Source: an uncultured Christensenellaceae bacterium (GTDB taxonomy: Bacteria > Bacillota > Clostridia > Christensenellales > Pumilibacteraceae). From it: DNA of 64,000 bases. Made by a program: the position numbers and the translations under genes. The notes beneath the pieces were generated by a model that saw only the letters and a program-made list of their open reading frames with translations, had not been told where the DNA came from and made no database searches. Below are positions 9,118 through 16,433 of the stretch, in pieces. Within the stretch, counting starts at the first letter, position 1. Each line of letters starts with the position of its first letter. Location of the stretch: positions 1 to 64,000 of the forward strand of contig CAJUPB010000010.1 of NCBI GenBank assembly GCA_910588155.1, in the 5' to 3' direction.

Positions 9118-9528
9118 ATGAAAGTGCTTGTTATAAACGGTGTGAATTTGAATAAACTCGGCGCGCGCTCGAAAGAGTACGGCACGACGACTCTTGCCGA
9201 GTTGGAAAAGGCATTGCGCAGAAAAGCCGAGGAAATCGGCGCGGAAACGGAATTTTTCACGTCGAACTACGAGGGCGCAATCGTGGAAAAGATACAGGAC
9301 GCCGACGTCGACGCGATAATAATAAACGCAGGCGCGCATACGCATTACAGCTATGCGATAGCCGACGCCCTCAAAGACAAGACCTGCAAGAAAATCGAAG
9401 TTCATATGACGAACGTGCAGGCAAGAGAGGAATTCAGGCGCACTTCCGTCATAAGCCCGTACGTGGACGGAGTAATAGCCGGATTCGGCGCAAACAGCTA
9501 CCTGCTCGCGCTAGCCGCACTCGCATAA
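9118..9528 (+). CDS. aroQ: Type II 3-dehydroquinate dehydratase
   Basis: Dehydrates 3-dehydroquinate to 3-dehydroshikimate. At 136 aa it is slightly short of the usual 140-150. It carries the type II signatures NxxNLNKLGAR with a following Tyr (EYG), the NAGAHTHYSYAIADAL region, and EVHMTNVQAREEFRRTSVIS. Two usually invariant positions differ: NGPNL reads NGVNL, and GAYTH reads GAHTH. The catalytic Tyr, Arg and His remain. AGGAG precedes the ATG. Confidence 0.92.
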   Translation: MKVLVINGVNLNKLGARSKEYGTTTLAELEKALRRKAEEIGAETEFFTSNYEGAIVEKIQDADVDAIIINAGAHTHYSYAIADALKDKTCKKIEVHMTNVQAREEFRRTSVISPYVDGVIAGFGANSYLLALAALA

Positions 9529-9575
9529 TTTTCCGCCGAGCGGCGACCTTTTGGCGCGGCTAAAACGGCGGAAAA
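9529..9575. other. Intra-operon hairpin between aroQ and aroK
   Basis: The arms TTTTCCGCCG (9529-9538) and CGGCGGAAAA (9566-9575) are perfect complements around a 27-nt loop. No T-run follows on the plus strand, so a role in mRNA processing or stability is more likely than termination. Confidence 0.6.
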
Positions 9576-9611
9576 GCAATACAAAACGAAAAACAAAAGG
9601 AGGGTACAAAC

Positions 9612-10127
9612 GTGAACAAAACCAATATCGTGCTTATAGGAATGCCGGGAACGTCGAAGAGTACCTGCGGCAAAATACTCGCAAAGAAAAAGAATATGCT
9701 GTTTTGCGACAGCGACGGAATTTTCACGGAGCAGTTCGGAAGCATAAGCGCATTTTTCGCCGCTTACGGAGAAGACCTCTTCCGCGTGGAAGAAGGCAAA
9801 ATTCTCTACTTGCTGTCCGCAAAAAAAGAAACGGTGATAAGCTGCGGCGGCGGCGCGGTGCTGAACCCCGCCTGTATGAACAAACTGAAAGAGAGCGGAA
9901 CGGTCGTGCTTCTGACCGCAAGCGCGGAAACAATCGAACAAAGACTGAAAGACGATGTTTCCCGCCCGCTCTTGAAAGGGAACGCAAAAAAGAATATCGA
10001 AATGCTGTGGTCGCAGCGCAAACCTCTGTACTTGAAATACGCCGACGTCGCCGTACCCACGGACGGACTGTCGCCCGAAGAAATAGCGGACAAAATCTCG
10101 TCCGCCGTCGAAAACGCAAAAATATAG
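9612..10127 (+). CDS. aroK: Shikimate kinase with altered Walker A
   Basis: ATP-dependent phosphorylation of shikimate at O3. The protein has 171 aa. Substrate residues are intact: DSD in the first helix, FRVEE, the CGGG loop, SRPLL in the lid and the RKPLY region. The P-loop reads GMPGTSKST, so the glycine normally preceding the Walker lysine is serine. Serine is small and the lysine and following serine remain, so activity is plausible, but the change is unusual. The start ATG follows AAAGGAGGG. It is the last gene of the aro operon, with a terminator just downstream. Confidence 0.9.
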   Translation: MNKTNIVLIGMPGTSKSTCGKILAKKKNMLFCDSDGIFTEQFGSISAFFAAYGEDLFRVEEGKILYLLSAKKETVISCGGGAVLNPACMNKLKESGTVVLLTASAETIEQRLKDDVSRPLLKGNAKKNIEMLWSQRKPLYLKYADVAVPTDGLSPEEIADKISSAVENAKI

Positions 10128-10134
10128 AAAAAAG

Positions 10135-10166
10135 GGAAGCGTGCCTTTGAGATACGCTTCCTTTTT
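10135..10166. terminator. Bidirectional terminator between aro and arg operons
   Basis: GGAAGCGT (10135-10142) pairs with ACGCTTCC (10154-10161). T-runs follow on the plus strand (10162-10166) and, read from the other side, on the minus strand. It can end both converging operons. Confidence 0.85.
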
Positions 10167-10187
10167 ATATGTCGAATTAAAATTGTA

Positions 10188-10691
10188 TCACAGCCCGAAA
10201 GCGGGGGAAACGTCGCAGCTCTCGTCCGAAAGCTCTTTGACGAACAGCGCGCGGATATATCCCTTGTCCGTGGAAGTCGAATGAACGAAAAACCGCTTGC
10301 CGTAGTAATATCTGGCGAGCTTGTAATACCGCGAGTTCGTGTGCAGGGCAATGGCTTTTATGCCGTCGTTTTTGCAGTCGGAAATGACCGCATCCAAAAG
10401 CTTGGAGCCTATGCCCGTGTTGTTTATGTGCGGACTCACGCCGAAACGGTAAATGTAGGCAAGCGAGTCCGTCAGCTTTTTGACGCGAATCGAACCCGCG
10501 ACGGAGCCGTCCGCGAGCGCGACGTACACGGCGTGACTCTCTATGTCGCGCCTCACGTCGTCCACGGACTCTTCCAGCGCGGCAATGGGATACGACGAAT
10601 GCAAGTCGTTCTTATAAAGCTTGAAAGCGGCTTTGGTTATTTCTGCGATTGCAAAAGCGTCGGCGGCAGTCGCTCTTCTTATGTCCGTCAT
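10188..10691 (-). CDS. GNAT-family N-acetyltransferase ending the arg operon
   Basis: Protein of 167 aa with the GNAT fold. An N-terminal RRATAADAFAIAEI strand-helix, the beta4 strand YIYRFGVSP and the acetyl-CoA loop (NNTGIGSKLLD, the Q/RxxGxG/A equivalent) are present. The substrate is not readable from sequence. It is the last gene of argC-argB-argD-argF, 11 bp after argF, and the cluster lacks argJ. Providing N-acetylglutamate is therefore an attractive but unproven role; a general amine or ribosomal-protein acetyltransferase is the alternative. Confidence 0.8.
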   Translation of the reverse strand: MTDIRRATAADAFAIAEITKAAFKLYKNDLHSSYPIAALEESVDDVRRDIESHAVYVALADGSVAGSIRVKKLTDSLAYIYRFGVSPHINNTGIGSKLLDAVISDCKNDGIKAIALHTNSRYYKLARYYYGKRFFVHSTSTDKGYIRALFVKELSDESCDVSPAFGL

Positions 10692-10702
10692 AAAACGCCT
10701 AC

Positions 10703-11644
10703 CTACTTAATCAAAAGCGACATAACCGCTTTTTGCGCGTGCAGCCTGTTCTCCGCCTGCTCGAAAATAACGGAACGCGGAGAATCGATGACGCCTTCCG
10801 TGACTTCTTCGCCGCGATGCGCGGGCAGACAGTGCATAAACACGGCTTCCTTGCTCGCCATATCCATAACGCTCTCGTTGACCTGATACGGCATAAGCGC
10901 GTCGGATTTCTTTTTGTCTGCGGCTTGTCCCATAGAGAAGAAGACGTCGGTGTAAAGCACATCCGCGCCCGTTGCCGCTTCTTCTACGCTGTCGGTTACA
11001 ACGACTTCGCCGAACTTTTGCGCTTCGGCGACTATCTCCGGGTTGGGTTCGAAACCTTTCGGGGAACAGATATAAACTTTCATTCCGACCTTTGCGCAAC
11101 CCAGCATAAGCGAGTTCGCCATATTGTTGCCGTCGCCGAAGTATGCGAATTTAATGCCTTCCAGACGCTTGAAAACTTCGTAAACGGTCAAAAGGTCGGC
11201 AAGCACCTGACAGGGGTGGAAGTCGTCCGTCAAACCGTTTATGACGGGTATCGTGCCGAAACGCGCAAGGTCCTCCAAATCGGACTGCTTGAAGGTGCGA
11301 ATCATAATTGCGTCAATGCCGTATCTCTCCAAAACCTTGACGGTATCGTGAATGGTCTCGCCGCGCCCGAGCTGTATGTCGTTCGAAGACAGAAACAGCG
11401 GAACGCCGCCGAGCTGACGCACGCCCTGTTCGAAAGAAACGCGGGTGCGCGTGCTGGACTTTGCGAAAATCAAAGCCACGGTCTTGCCGGAAAGACAACG
11501 CTGCTTTTTGCCGCGCCTGTTCATATTTTTCAGCTCCGCCGCCCGCAGAAGTATCTCGTAAATCTCGTTGGCGGTGTAGTCTTTAAGCGTCAGAAGATGC
11601 TTGTTGTTCAACTTACCCTTCGGTTTGTATTGCGTTATATCCAT
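10703..11644 (-). CDS. argF: Ornithine carbamoyltransferase
   Basis: Makes citrulline from ornithine and carbamoyl phosphate. The protein has 313 aa from ATG 11644. That start follows AAGGAAA; a longer in-frame extension runs into the argD gap and has no ribosome site. Carbamoyl-phosphate motif SSTRTRVSFEQG, the FHPCQ sequence, and the ornithine motif HCLPAHRGEEV are all present. It is the fourth gene of the arg operon, 55 bp downstream of argD. Confidence 0.95.
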   Translation of the reverse strand: MDITQYKPKGKLNNKHLLTLKDYTANEIYEILLRAAELKNMNRRGKKQRCLSGKTVALIFAKSSTRTRVSFEQGVRQLGGVPLFLSSNDIQLGRGETIHDTVKVLERYGIDAIMIRTFKQSDLEDLARFGTIPVINGLTDDFHPCQVLADLLTVYEVFKRLEGIKFAYFGDGNNMANSLMLGCAKVGMKVYICSPKGFEPNPEIVAEAQKFGEVVVTDSVEEAATGADVLYTDVFFSMGQAADKKKSDALMPYQVNESVMDMASKEAVFMHCLPAHRGEEVTEGVIDSPRSVIFEQAENRLHAQKAVMSLLIK

Positions 11645-11699
11645 TGTCAAATTTCCTTTTCGATATTTTTTCGGGAATCCCCTTGTAAACAGTATACCA

Positions 11700-12899
11700 T
11701 CAAACGTTCGTATTTGCAAATATTTCGCCCAGCTGTTTCGCCATAGCGTCGATTTCTTCTTCCGTTATCGTCAGCGGCGGAACAAACCGCAAAGTGTTTC
11801 TTCCCGCAGACGCCACGAGAAAACCCTTTTCTCTCATTCGTCCGATGACTTCGGCATTTTTGACTTTGTCGGAAAGTTGCAGTCCCCGCATCAGTCCTTT
11901 GCCGCGCACGTCGGCGACAAACTTGTATTTGCGCAATTCCATAAGCCTGTCCTGCAACCGCTGACCCGCGCTCTCGACGCGGGCGATAAAGTCGGGGTCG
12001 GAAATCTTTTCGTTCACGGCAAGAGCCGCGGCGCAGGCGAGGGGATTGCCGCCGAACGTGGAACCGTGGTCGCCGTAAGCAAAACTCTCGGCAACCTCTC
12101 CGCGAGCCAGCGTCGCGCCTATGGGAACGCCGCCCGCCAGCCCCTTTGCCAGAGTCACGATGTCGGGCTGTATGCCGTAATGCTCGAAGCAATACCGCTT
12201 GCCCGTTCTTCCCACGCCGGTCTGAACCTCGTCCAGAATCAGCAGCACGCCCTTTTGCTTGCATAGGGCATAGACGTTTACGAGATAATCGTAGCTTGCG
12301 CATACGACGCCGCTTTCGCCCTGTATCGGTTCCAGCATAACCGCGCCCACATCGTCGGTCAGCGCGTCTTTCAGCGCCGCGAAATCATTGTACGGCACGT
12401 GGGAAAACCCTTCGGGCAGGGGAGCGAACGGGGCGGAATATTTGTCCTGACCCGTCGCCGTGCAGGTCGCCAAAGTCCTGCCGTGAAAGGAGTCGACGGC
12501 GCATAAAATTCTGTGCTTGTTCGGTATGCCCTTTTTGACGTAGTATTTTCTTGCAAGCTTGATTGCGCATTCGTTGGCTTCCGCGCCGCTGTTGGAAAAG
12601 AATACGCGCGAGAAAATGGAACTCTCGATAAGCGCTTCGGCAAGCTGCGACTGCGGTTCGTTGTAGTAGAGATTGGATATGTGTATCAGCTTTTGAGCCT
12701 GACTCGCAACGGCTTCGACAAGCGGGGGATATCCGTATCCCAGACAGTTCACGGCAATGCCCGCCGTGAAATCAACATACTCCTTGCCGGCGGTATCGTA
12801 AAGCCTGTTGCCCTTTCCGTGCGTAAAACAGATGTTCGCGCGGTTGAACGTCGGCATATAATATTTGTTTTCCTGTTTTTTAATTTTTTCGAAATCCAT
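11700..12899 (-). CDS. argD: Acetylornithine aminotransferase
   Basis: PLP enzyme of 399 aa that converts N-acetylglutamate semialdehyde to N-acetylornithine. It shows class-III aminotransferase features: the FTAGIAVNCLGYG entry, NSGAEANE phosphate loop, LILDEVQTGVGRTG with the PLP-ring Asp, and the Schiff-base Lys in TLAKGLAGG. The start is ATG 12899, 21 bp after the argB stop. The ribosome site is weak, suggesting coupling to argB translation. Confidence 0.95.
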   Translation of the reverse strand: MDFEKIKKQENKYYMPTFNRANICFTHGKGNRLYDTAGKEYVDFTAGIAVNCLGYGYPPLVEAVASQAQKLIHISNLYYNEPQSQLAEALIESSIFSRVFFSNSGAEANECAIKLARKYYVKKGIPNKHRILCAVDSFHGRTLATCTATGQDKYSAPFAPLPEGFSHVPYNDFAALKDALTDDVGAVMLEPIQGESGVVCASYDYLVNVYALCKQKGVLLILDEVQTGVGRTGKRYCFEHYGIQPDIVTLAKGLAGGVPIGATLARGEVAESFAYGDHGSTFGGNPLACAAALAVNEKISDPDFIARVESAGQRLQDRLMELRKYKFVADVRGKGLMRGLQLSDKVKNAEVIGRMREKGFLVASAGRNTLRFVPPLTITEEEIDAMAKQLGEIFANTNV

Positions 12900-12920
12900 A
12901 TTTTAACAGTCCCGTTTGTT

Positions 12921-13793
12921 TTATGCTGTCACCATAGTGCCGACTCCGCTGTCCGTAAACAGTTCCAAAAGTATGGAGTGGGGAATGGTTCCGTTGACAA
13001 TCTGCACCGACTTGATGCCCTTGGCGATGGCGTCGATACAGCTTCTGACTTTGGGTATCATACCGCCGCCGATTGCGCCGCTTGCAATCATCTTTTCTAT
13101 TTCCTTGACGGTAATGCGGGAAATAAGCGACTTGGGGTCGTTCTCTTTTTTGCGTATGCCGTCTATGTCCGTCAAAAAAATCAGCTTTTCGGCTTTGACC
13201 GCACCGCCGATTGCGCCTGCCGCCGTGTCGGCGTTGACGTTGTACGAGTTGCCGTTTTTATCCGTGCCGATAGAGGATATGACGGGAATGTAATCGTCGG
13301 AAAGCGCCGTCAGAAGCGCGTCGTTGACGGCGACGATTTCGCCGACGAACCCGATGTCCGCGCCGCTTTCGGGCACGTACTTTTTGACTTCGATGAGATT
13401 GGCGTCCTTGCCGCACAGCCCGACCGCGCGCACGCCCAAAGTGTTCAGCAGCGAAACGACGTTCTTGTTGATTTTGCCCGCCAATACCATCTGCACTATT
13501 TCCATAGTCTTTTCGTCCGTCACGCGCAGCCCCGCGGAAAATTGCGGCTCTATGTGCACGCGGTTCAGCATACCGTTTATTTCGGGACCGCCGCCGTGTA
13601 CGAGAATGGGCTTGACGCCGACGATTTTCAACGCCGCCACGTCCTGCATAATGGTTCTGACCGTCTCGGGGTCGTTCATAGCGTTGCCGCCGTACTTGAT
13701 GACAATCGTCTTTCCCGTGAACGCGCTGATGTAGGGCAGAGCCTCTACAAGTATATTCGCGCGCTCGATAATTTCATTCATATCGAATTTCAT
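12921..13793 (-). CDS. argB: Acetylglutamate kinase
   Basis: Phosphorylates N-acetylglutamate. The protein has 290 aa with the amino-acid-kinase fold. KYGGNAM carries the catalytic Lys, ILVHGGGPEI is the glycine loop, and the NVNADTAAGAIG and GGMIPK stretches are typical. An extra N-terminal helix (residues 1-25) resembles the one that forms the hexamer in arginine-inhibited ArgB, so feedback inhibition by arginine is likely. It lies 17 bp downstream of argC. Confidence 0.95.
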   Translation of the reverse strand: MKFDMNEIIERANILVEALPYISAFTGKTIVIKYGGNAMNDPETVRTIMQDVAALKIVGVKPILVHGGGPEINGMLNRVHIEPQFSAGLRVTDEKTMEIVQMVLAGKINKNVVSLLNTLGVRAVGLCGKDANLIEVKKYVPESGADIGFVGEIVAVNDALLTALSDDYIPVISSIGTDKNGNSYNVNADTAAGAIGGAVKAEKLIFLTDIDGIRKKENDPKSLISRITVKEIEKMIASGAIGGGMIPKVRSCIDAIAKGIKSVQIVNGTIPHSILLELFTDSGVGTMVTA

Positions 13794-13810
13794 TTTTTAT
13801 ATCCGCCTTC

Positions 13811-14833
13811 TTATAAGTGCTCGCCGATTTGCGTCAAAGCCGTGTCCTCGTCGAAACCGAACAGAATATTCATATTCTGAACCGCCTGTCCGCTCGCGCC
13901 CTTAATCAGATTGTCGATGACCGACACTATTTTGATAAGTCCGCATTCGGGGTCGTAAACCGCGCCGATACGGCAGCAGTTGCTTCCGCGCACGAGATTG
14001 AGGTCGGGAAGCCGGGAAGAGAAAGACACGAACTTTTCTCTGCCGTAATACTTTTCGTACGCGCTCTCGACGGCGGAAAAATCGCTCGTCTTGGCTTTCG
14101 CGTAAATGGTTTCGAGTATGCCGCGTTTGACGGGCAAAAGGTGCGGAGTGAACGAAAGGGCGGAAAGGTTCAGCTTTTCTTCCATCTCCGTGGTGTGCCT
14201 GTGACCGACGGCGGAATACGCCCTGAAATTGCCCTCCGTCTCGCAGAAGGAATAGCCGACGTCGCTCTTGCGTCCCGCTCCCGTGACGCCGCTCTTTCCG
14301 TCTATTATTATGCCGCTCTTTTCGATAAGATTTTCTTTGACGAGCGGATACAGCGCAAGTATGGCGGCGGTGGTGTAACAGCCGGGGTTGCCGACGAGAC
14401 GCGCCGACTTGATTTTTTCGCGGTTCAGCTCGCACAGCCCGTAAACCGCCTGCTTCAAAAGGTCGGGGCGGGGGTGCGTCACGCCGTATGTTTTCTCGTA
14501 CAGCGAAAGCGAGTCATACCGAAAGTCCGCGGATAGGTCAATCAGCTTGACGCCTGCATCGACAAGCTCTCCGCCGATTTGCGCGCCCGCCGTGTGAGGC
14601 AGCGCGGTGAGGGCGACATCCGCCTCTTTCAAAAGTTCGAACTTCGGTTCGCAGAATTTCATATCGCCGCAAACGCCTTCCAGCGCGGGATACATATCGC
14701 ATATCTTTTCGCCGGCTTCCTTTCTCGAAGTTGCGCAAATAACCTCGACGCCGGGGTGTCTGCCCAGTATGCTCAAAAGCTCGAAACCCGTATAACCGCT
14801 TGCGCCGACGATTGCGGCTTTGATTTTTTTCAT
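13811..14833 (-). CDS. argC: N-acetyl-gamma-glutamyl-phosphate reductase
   Basis: NADPH-dependent reduction to the semialdehyde. The protein has 340 aa. It carries the dinucleotide loop GASGYTG and the catalytic Cys in VGNPGCYTTA. ATG 14833 with AAGGAG upstream is the start; a 14-residue longer reading lacks a ribosome site. It is the first gene of the operon, with its promoter at 14864-14892. argJ, which usually sits between argC and argB in Clostridia, is absent here. Confidence 0.95.
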   Translation of the reverse strand: MKKIKAAIVGASGYTGFELLSILGRHPGVEVICATSRKEAGEKICDMYPALEGVCGDMKFCEPKFELLKEADVALTALPHTAGAQIGGELVDAGVKLIDLSADFRYDSLSLYEKTYGVTHPRPDLLKQAVYGLCELNREKIKSARLVGNPGCYTTAAILALYPLVKENLIEKSGIIIDGKSGVTGAGRKSDVGYSFCETEGNFRAYSAVGHRHTTEMEEKLNLSALSFTPHLLPVKRGILETIYAKAKTSDFSAVESAYEKYYGREKFVSFSSRLPDLNLVRGSNCCRIGAVYDPECGLIKIVSVIDNLIKGASGQAVQNMNILFGFDEDTALTQIGEHL

Positions 14834-14863
14834 AGCTTCTCCTTGCGTGTGAAATACGCGATT

Positions 14864-14892
14864 ATTATACGACATATTGAATATTTATGCAA
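14864..14892 (-). promoter_or_regulatory. Promoter of the arg operon with possible ArgR half-site
   Basis: On the minus strand, TTGCAT (14892-14887) and TATAAT (14869-14864) are 17 bp apart. The spacer contains ATAAATATTCA, which resembles an ARG-box half (ATTCA), placed where a repressor would block polymerase. The promoter match is strong; the operator match is partial. Confidence 0.7.
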
Positions 14893-14963
14893 GCAAATCG
14901 GGGTGCGAATATGAAAATATGCAAAAATAATTCTAAAAAGTGTGTATAACGGCATAAATATAG

Positions 14964-14992
14964 TTGAAAAAACGGACGGCGTATGTTATAAT
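14964..14992 (+). promoter_or_regulatory. Promoter of the zinc-ribbon membrane protein gene
   Basis: TTGAAA (14964-14969), 17 bp, TATAAT (14987-14992) with a TG extended -10. It is divergent from the arg promoter about 72 bp away. Confidence 0.75.
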
Positions 14993-15022
14993 ACGAACAA
15001 GTACGAAAAGGAAGGTCGAGAG

Positions 15023-16195
15023 ATGTCCAAAAAAGTGTGCGAGCTGTGCGGCTATGCCGACGACAGCTATACGATAGAAGAGAGCGGCACGGTAATGAAA
15101 GTGTGTAAATTCTGTCACGACGGGTATTTGGAAAGAATGGGAATGTCGCCCGACGACGACAAGCCCGTGGAAGACCCCGTCACGCTCTTGGATTTGAAGT
15201 CCGCCGCGGAGATAAGCGAGGCGGTCGGCGAGATTATGAACAATAATGGCGAGGAGGAATCGCGTATGAAAGTCGAACCTTTGACCGAAGAAGAATTGAA
15301 CAGAGTGCTGACGGGCGGACATTCCCGCCGCAGAAAATCGTATTCGGAATCCAAAGCGGAAAAGAGCGCGGAGGCGGAGGATAAAGAGTCCGCCGAAGTC
15401 AATCAAAAGCCTGCGCCCGAAAAGGCGGAGGAAACGAAATCCGAGTCCGAAACGGTCAAGAGCGAGCCGCAGCAAAAGAAACCCAAAAAGGATATAATGG
15501 ACGAGGTAAACCCCAGAATCGACGACGAGCGCATAAAGGTGACCAGTCCCGAAGTGCCGCTGGAACGCGACGCCAGACCCAAAACCAACCTCGACGTGGA
15601 AGTTTCGGAGTATAAAAACGCCGTGCGCTTTATAGACGCGTTCAAATACGTGTTCCATCCCGTCGTGTACGCGATATTCCTCGGCGTGGTAATCGCCACG
15701 GTGGCAACCGTGCTGTTCATAGTCAAGACGTGGCAGAGCGCCGTCTATGTGCTGGGTTGCGGAATAGTCGCCATCGGGTTGAGCTACTTTTTGATGTGGT
15801 ATCTCGCAACGCGCTACGACAAGGATAAACGCGCCTACCTTTTAAGGATACGTCAGCAGGAAATATTGTTCGACAGTATGACGTCGGATTGCTACCGCGA
15901 ATTAAAGACGAAGTTCACGGTTTTGAAGTCGCTCGGGTGGCTGCTGTCGAAGTTGAGCGTGCTGCTGCCGCTCGTGACCGTGCTCGGCGGCGTCGTGGCG
16001 TCGGTCATAGTGTGCTTTGTATATCAAGTATGGCTTATGCCGATAATCTTCTTCGGAAGCATAGTCGCTGGCATAGTCGTGTATTGGCTGGTCAAATTCT
16101 TCGCGGATATGATTGCGTATAAGCTGGATGCGGAGCGCAATCAGCAGCTGCAACAGCAGACCCTGCTCGACATACTCAAAATGCTGAAAAAATAA
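15023..16195 (+). CDS. Zinc-ribbon membrane protein of unknown function
   Basis: Protein of 390 aa from ATG 15023 (AAGGAAGG upstream). Residues 1-35 form a treble-clef or zinc-ribbon-like unit (CELC, then CKFC 20 residues later). Residues 75-195 are an acidic, Glu/Ser/Lys-rich, probably disordered linker. Two pairs of hydrophobic helices (about 210-265 and 310-365) follow, so the C-terminal half is membrane-embedded with the zinc finger in the cytoplasm. I do not recognise a named family. It is a single gene, divergent from argC, and ends at a strong hairpin. Confidence 0.75.
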   Translation: MSKKVCELCGYADDSYTIEESGTVMKVCKFCHDGYLERMGMSPDDDKPVEDPVTLLDLKSAAEISEAVGEIMNNNGEEESRMKVEPLTEEELNRVLTGGHSRRRKSYSESKAEKSAEAEDKESAEVNQKPAPEKAEETKSESETVKSEPQQKKPKKDIMDEVNPRIDDERIKVTSPEVPLERDARPKTNLDVEVSEYKNAVRFIDAFKYVFHPVVYAIFLGVVIATVATVLFIVKTWQSAVYVLGCGIVAIGLSYFLMWYLATRYDKDKRAYLLRIRQQEILFDSMTSDCYRELKTKFTVLKSLGWLLSKLSVLLPLVTVLGGVVASVIVCFVYQVWLMPIIFFGSIVAGIVVYWLVKFFADMIAYKLDAERNQQLQQQTLLDILKMLKK

Positions 16196-16200
16196 CGAGG

Positions 16201-16231
16201 TAGGCTTCCCTTGCGAGAGGGAAGCCTATTT
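16201..16231. terminator. Hairpin terminator after the zinc-ribbon gene
   Basis: TAGGCTTCCC (16201-16210) and GGGAAGCCTA (16219-16228) form a perfect 10-bp stem with an 8-nt loop. Only three T residues follow. The rest of the 238-bp gap to 16433 shows no gene. Confidence 0.65.
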
Positions 16232-16433
16232 CCGAAATCCTTTTCCGCAGCATAAGGCTCGGCAAGAATGCGGCTGTACGGCGCGGCGCGAAAGCGCGGG
16301 CGGTCGAGTTCTGTTTTGCGGCGTAAAAAGTTTTTGACGGACTTTTGCAAAAAGCCGAAAAAAGCGGAAAGAAAACAAACAAAAAAGGACATAATCAACT
16401 TTGACCGAACCACGGTCGCCAAGAGGAGAACGA

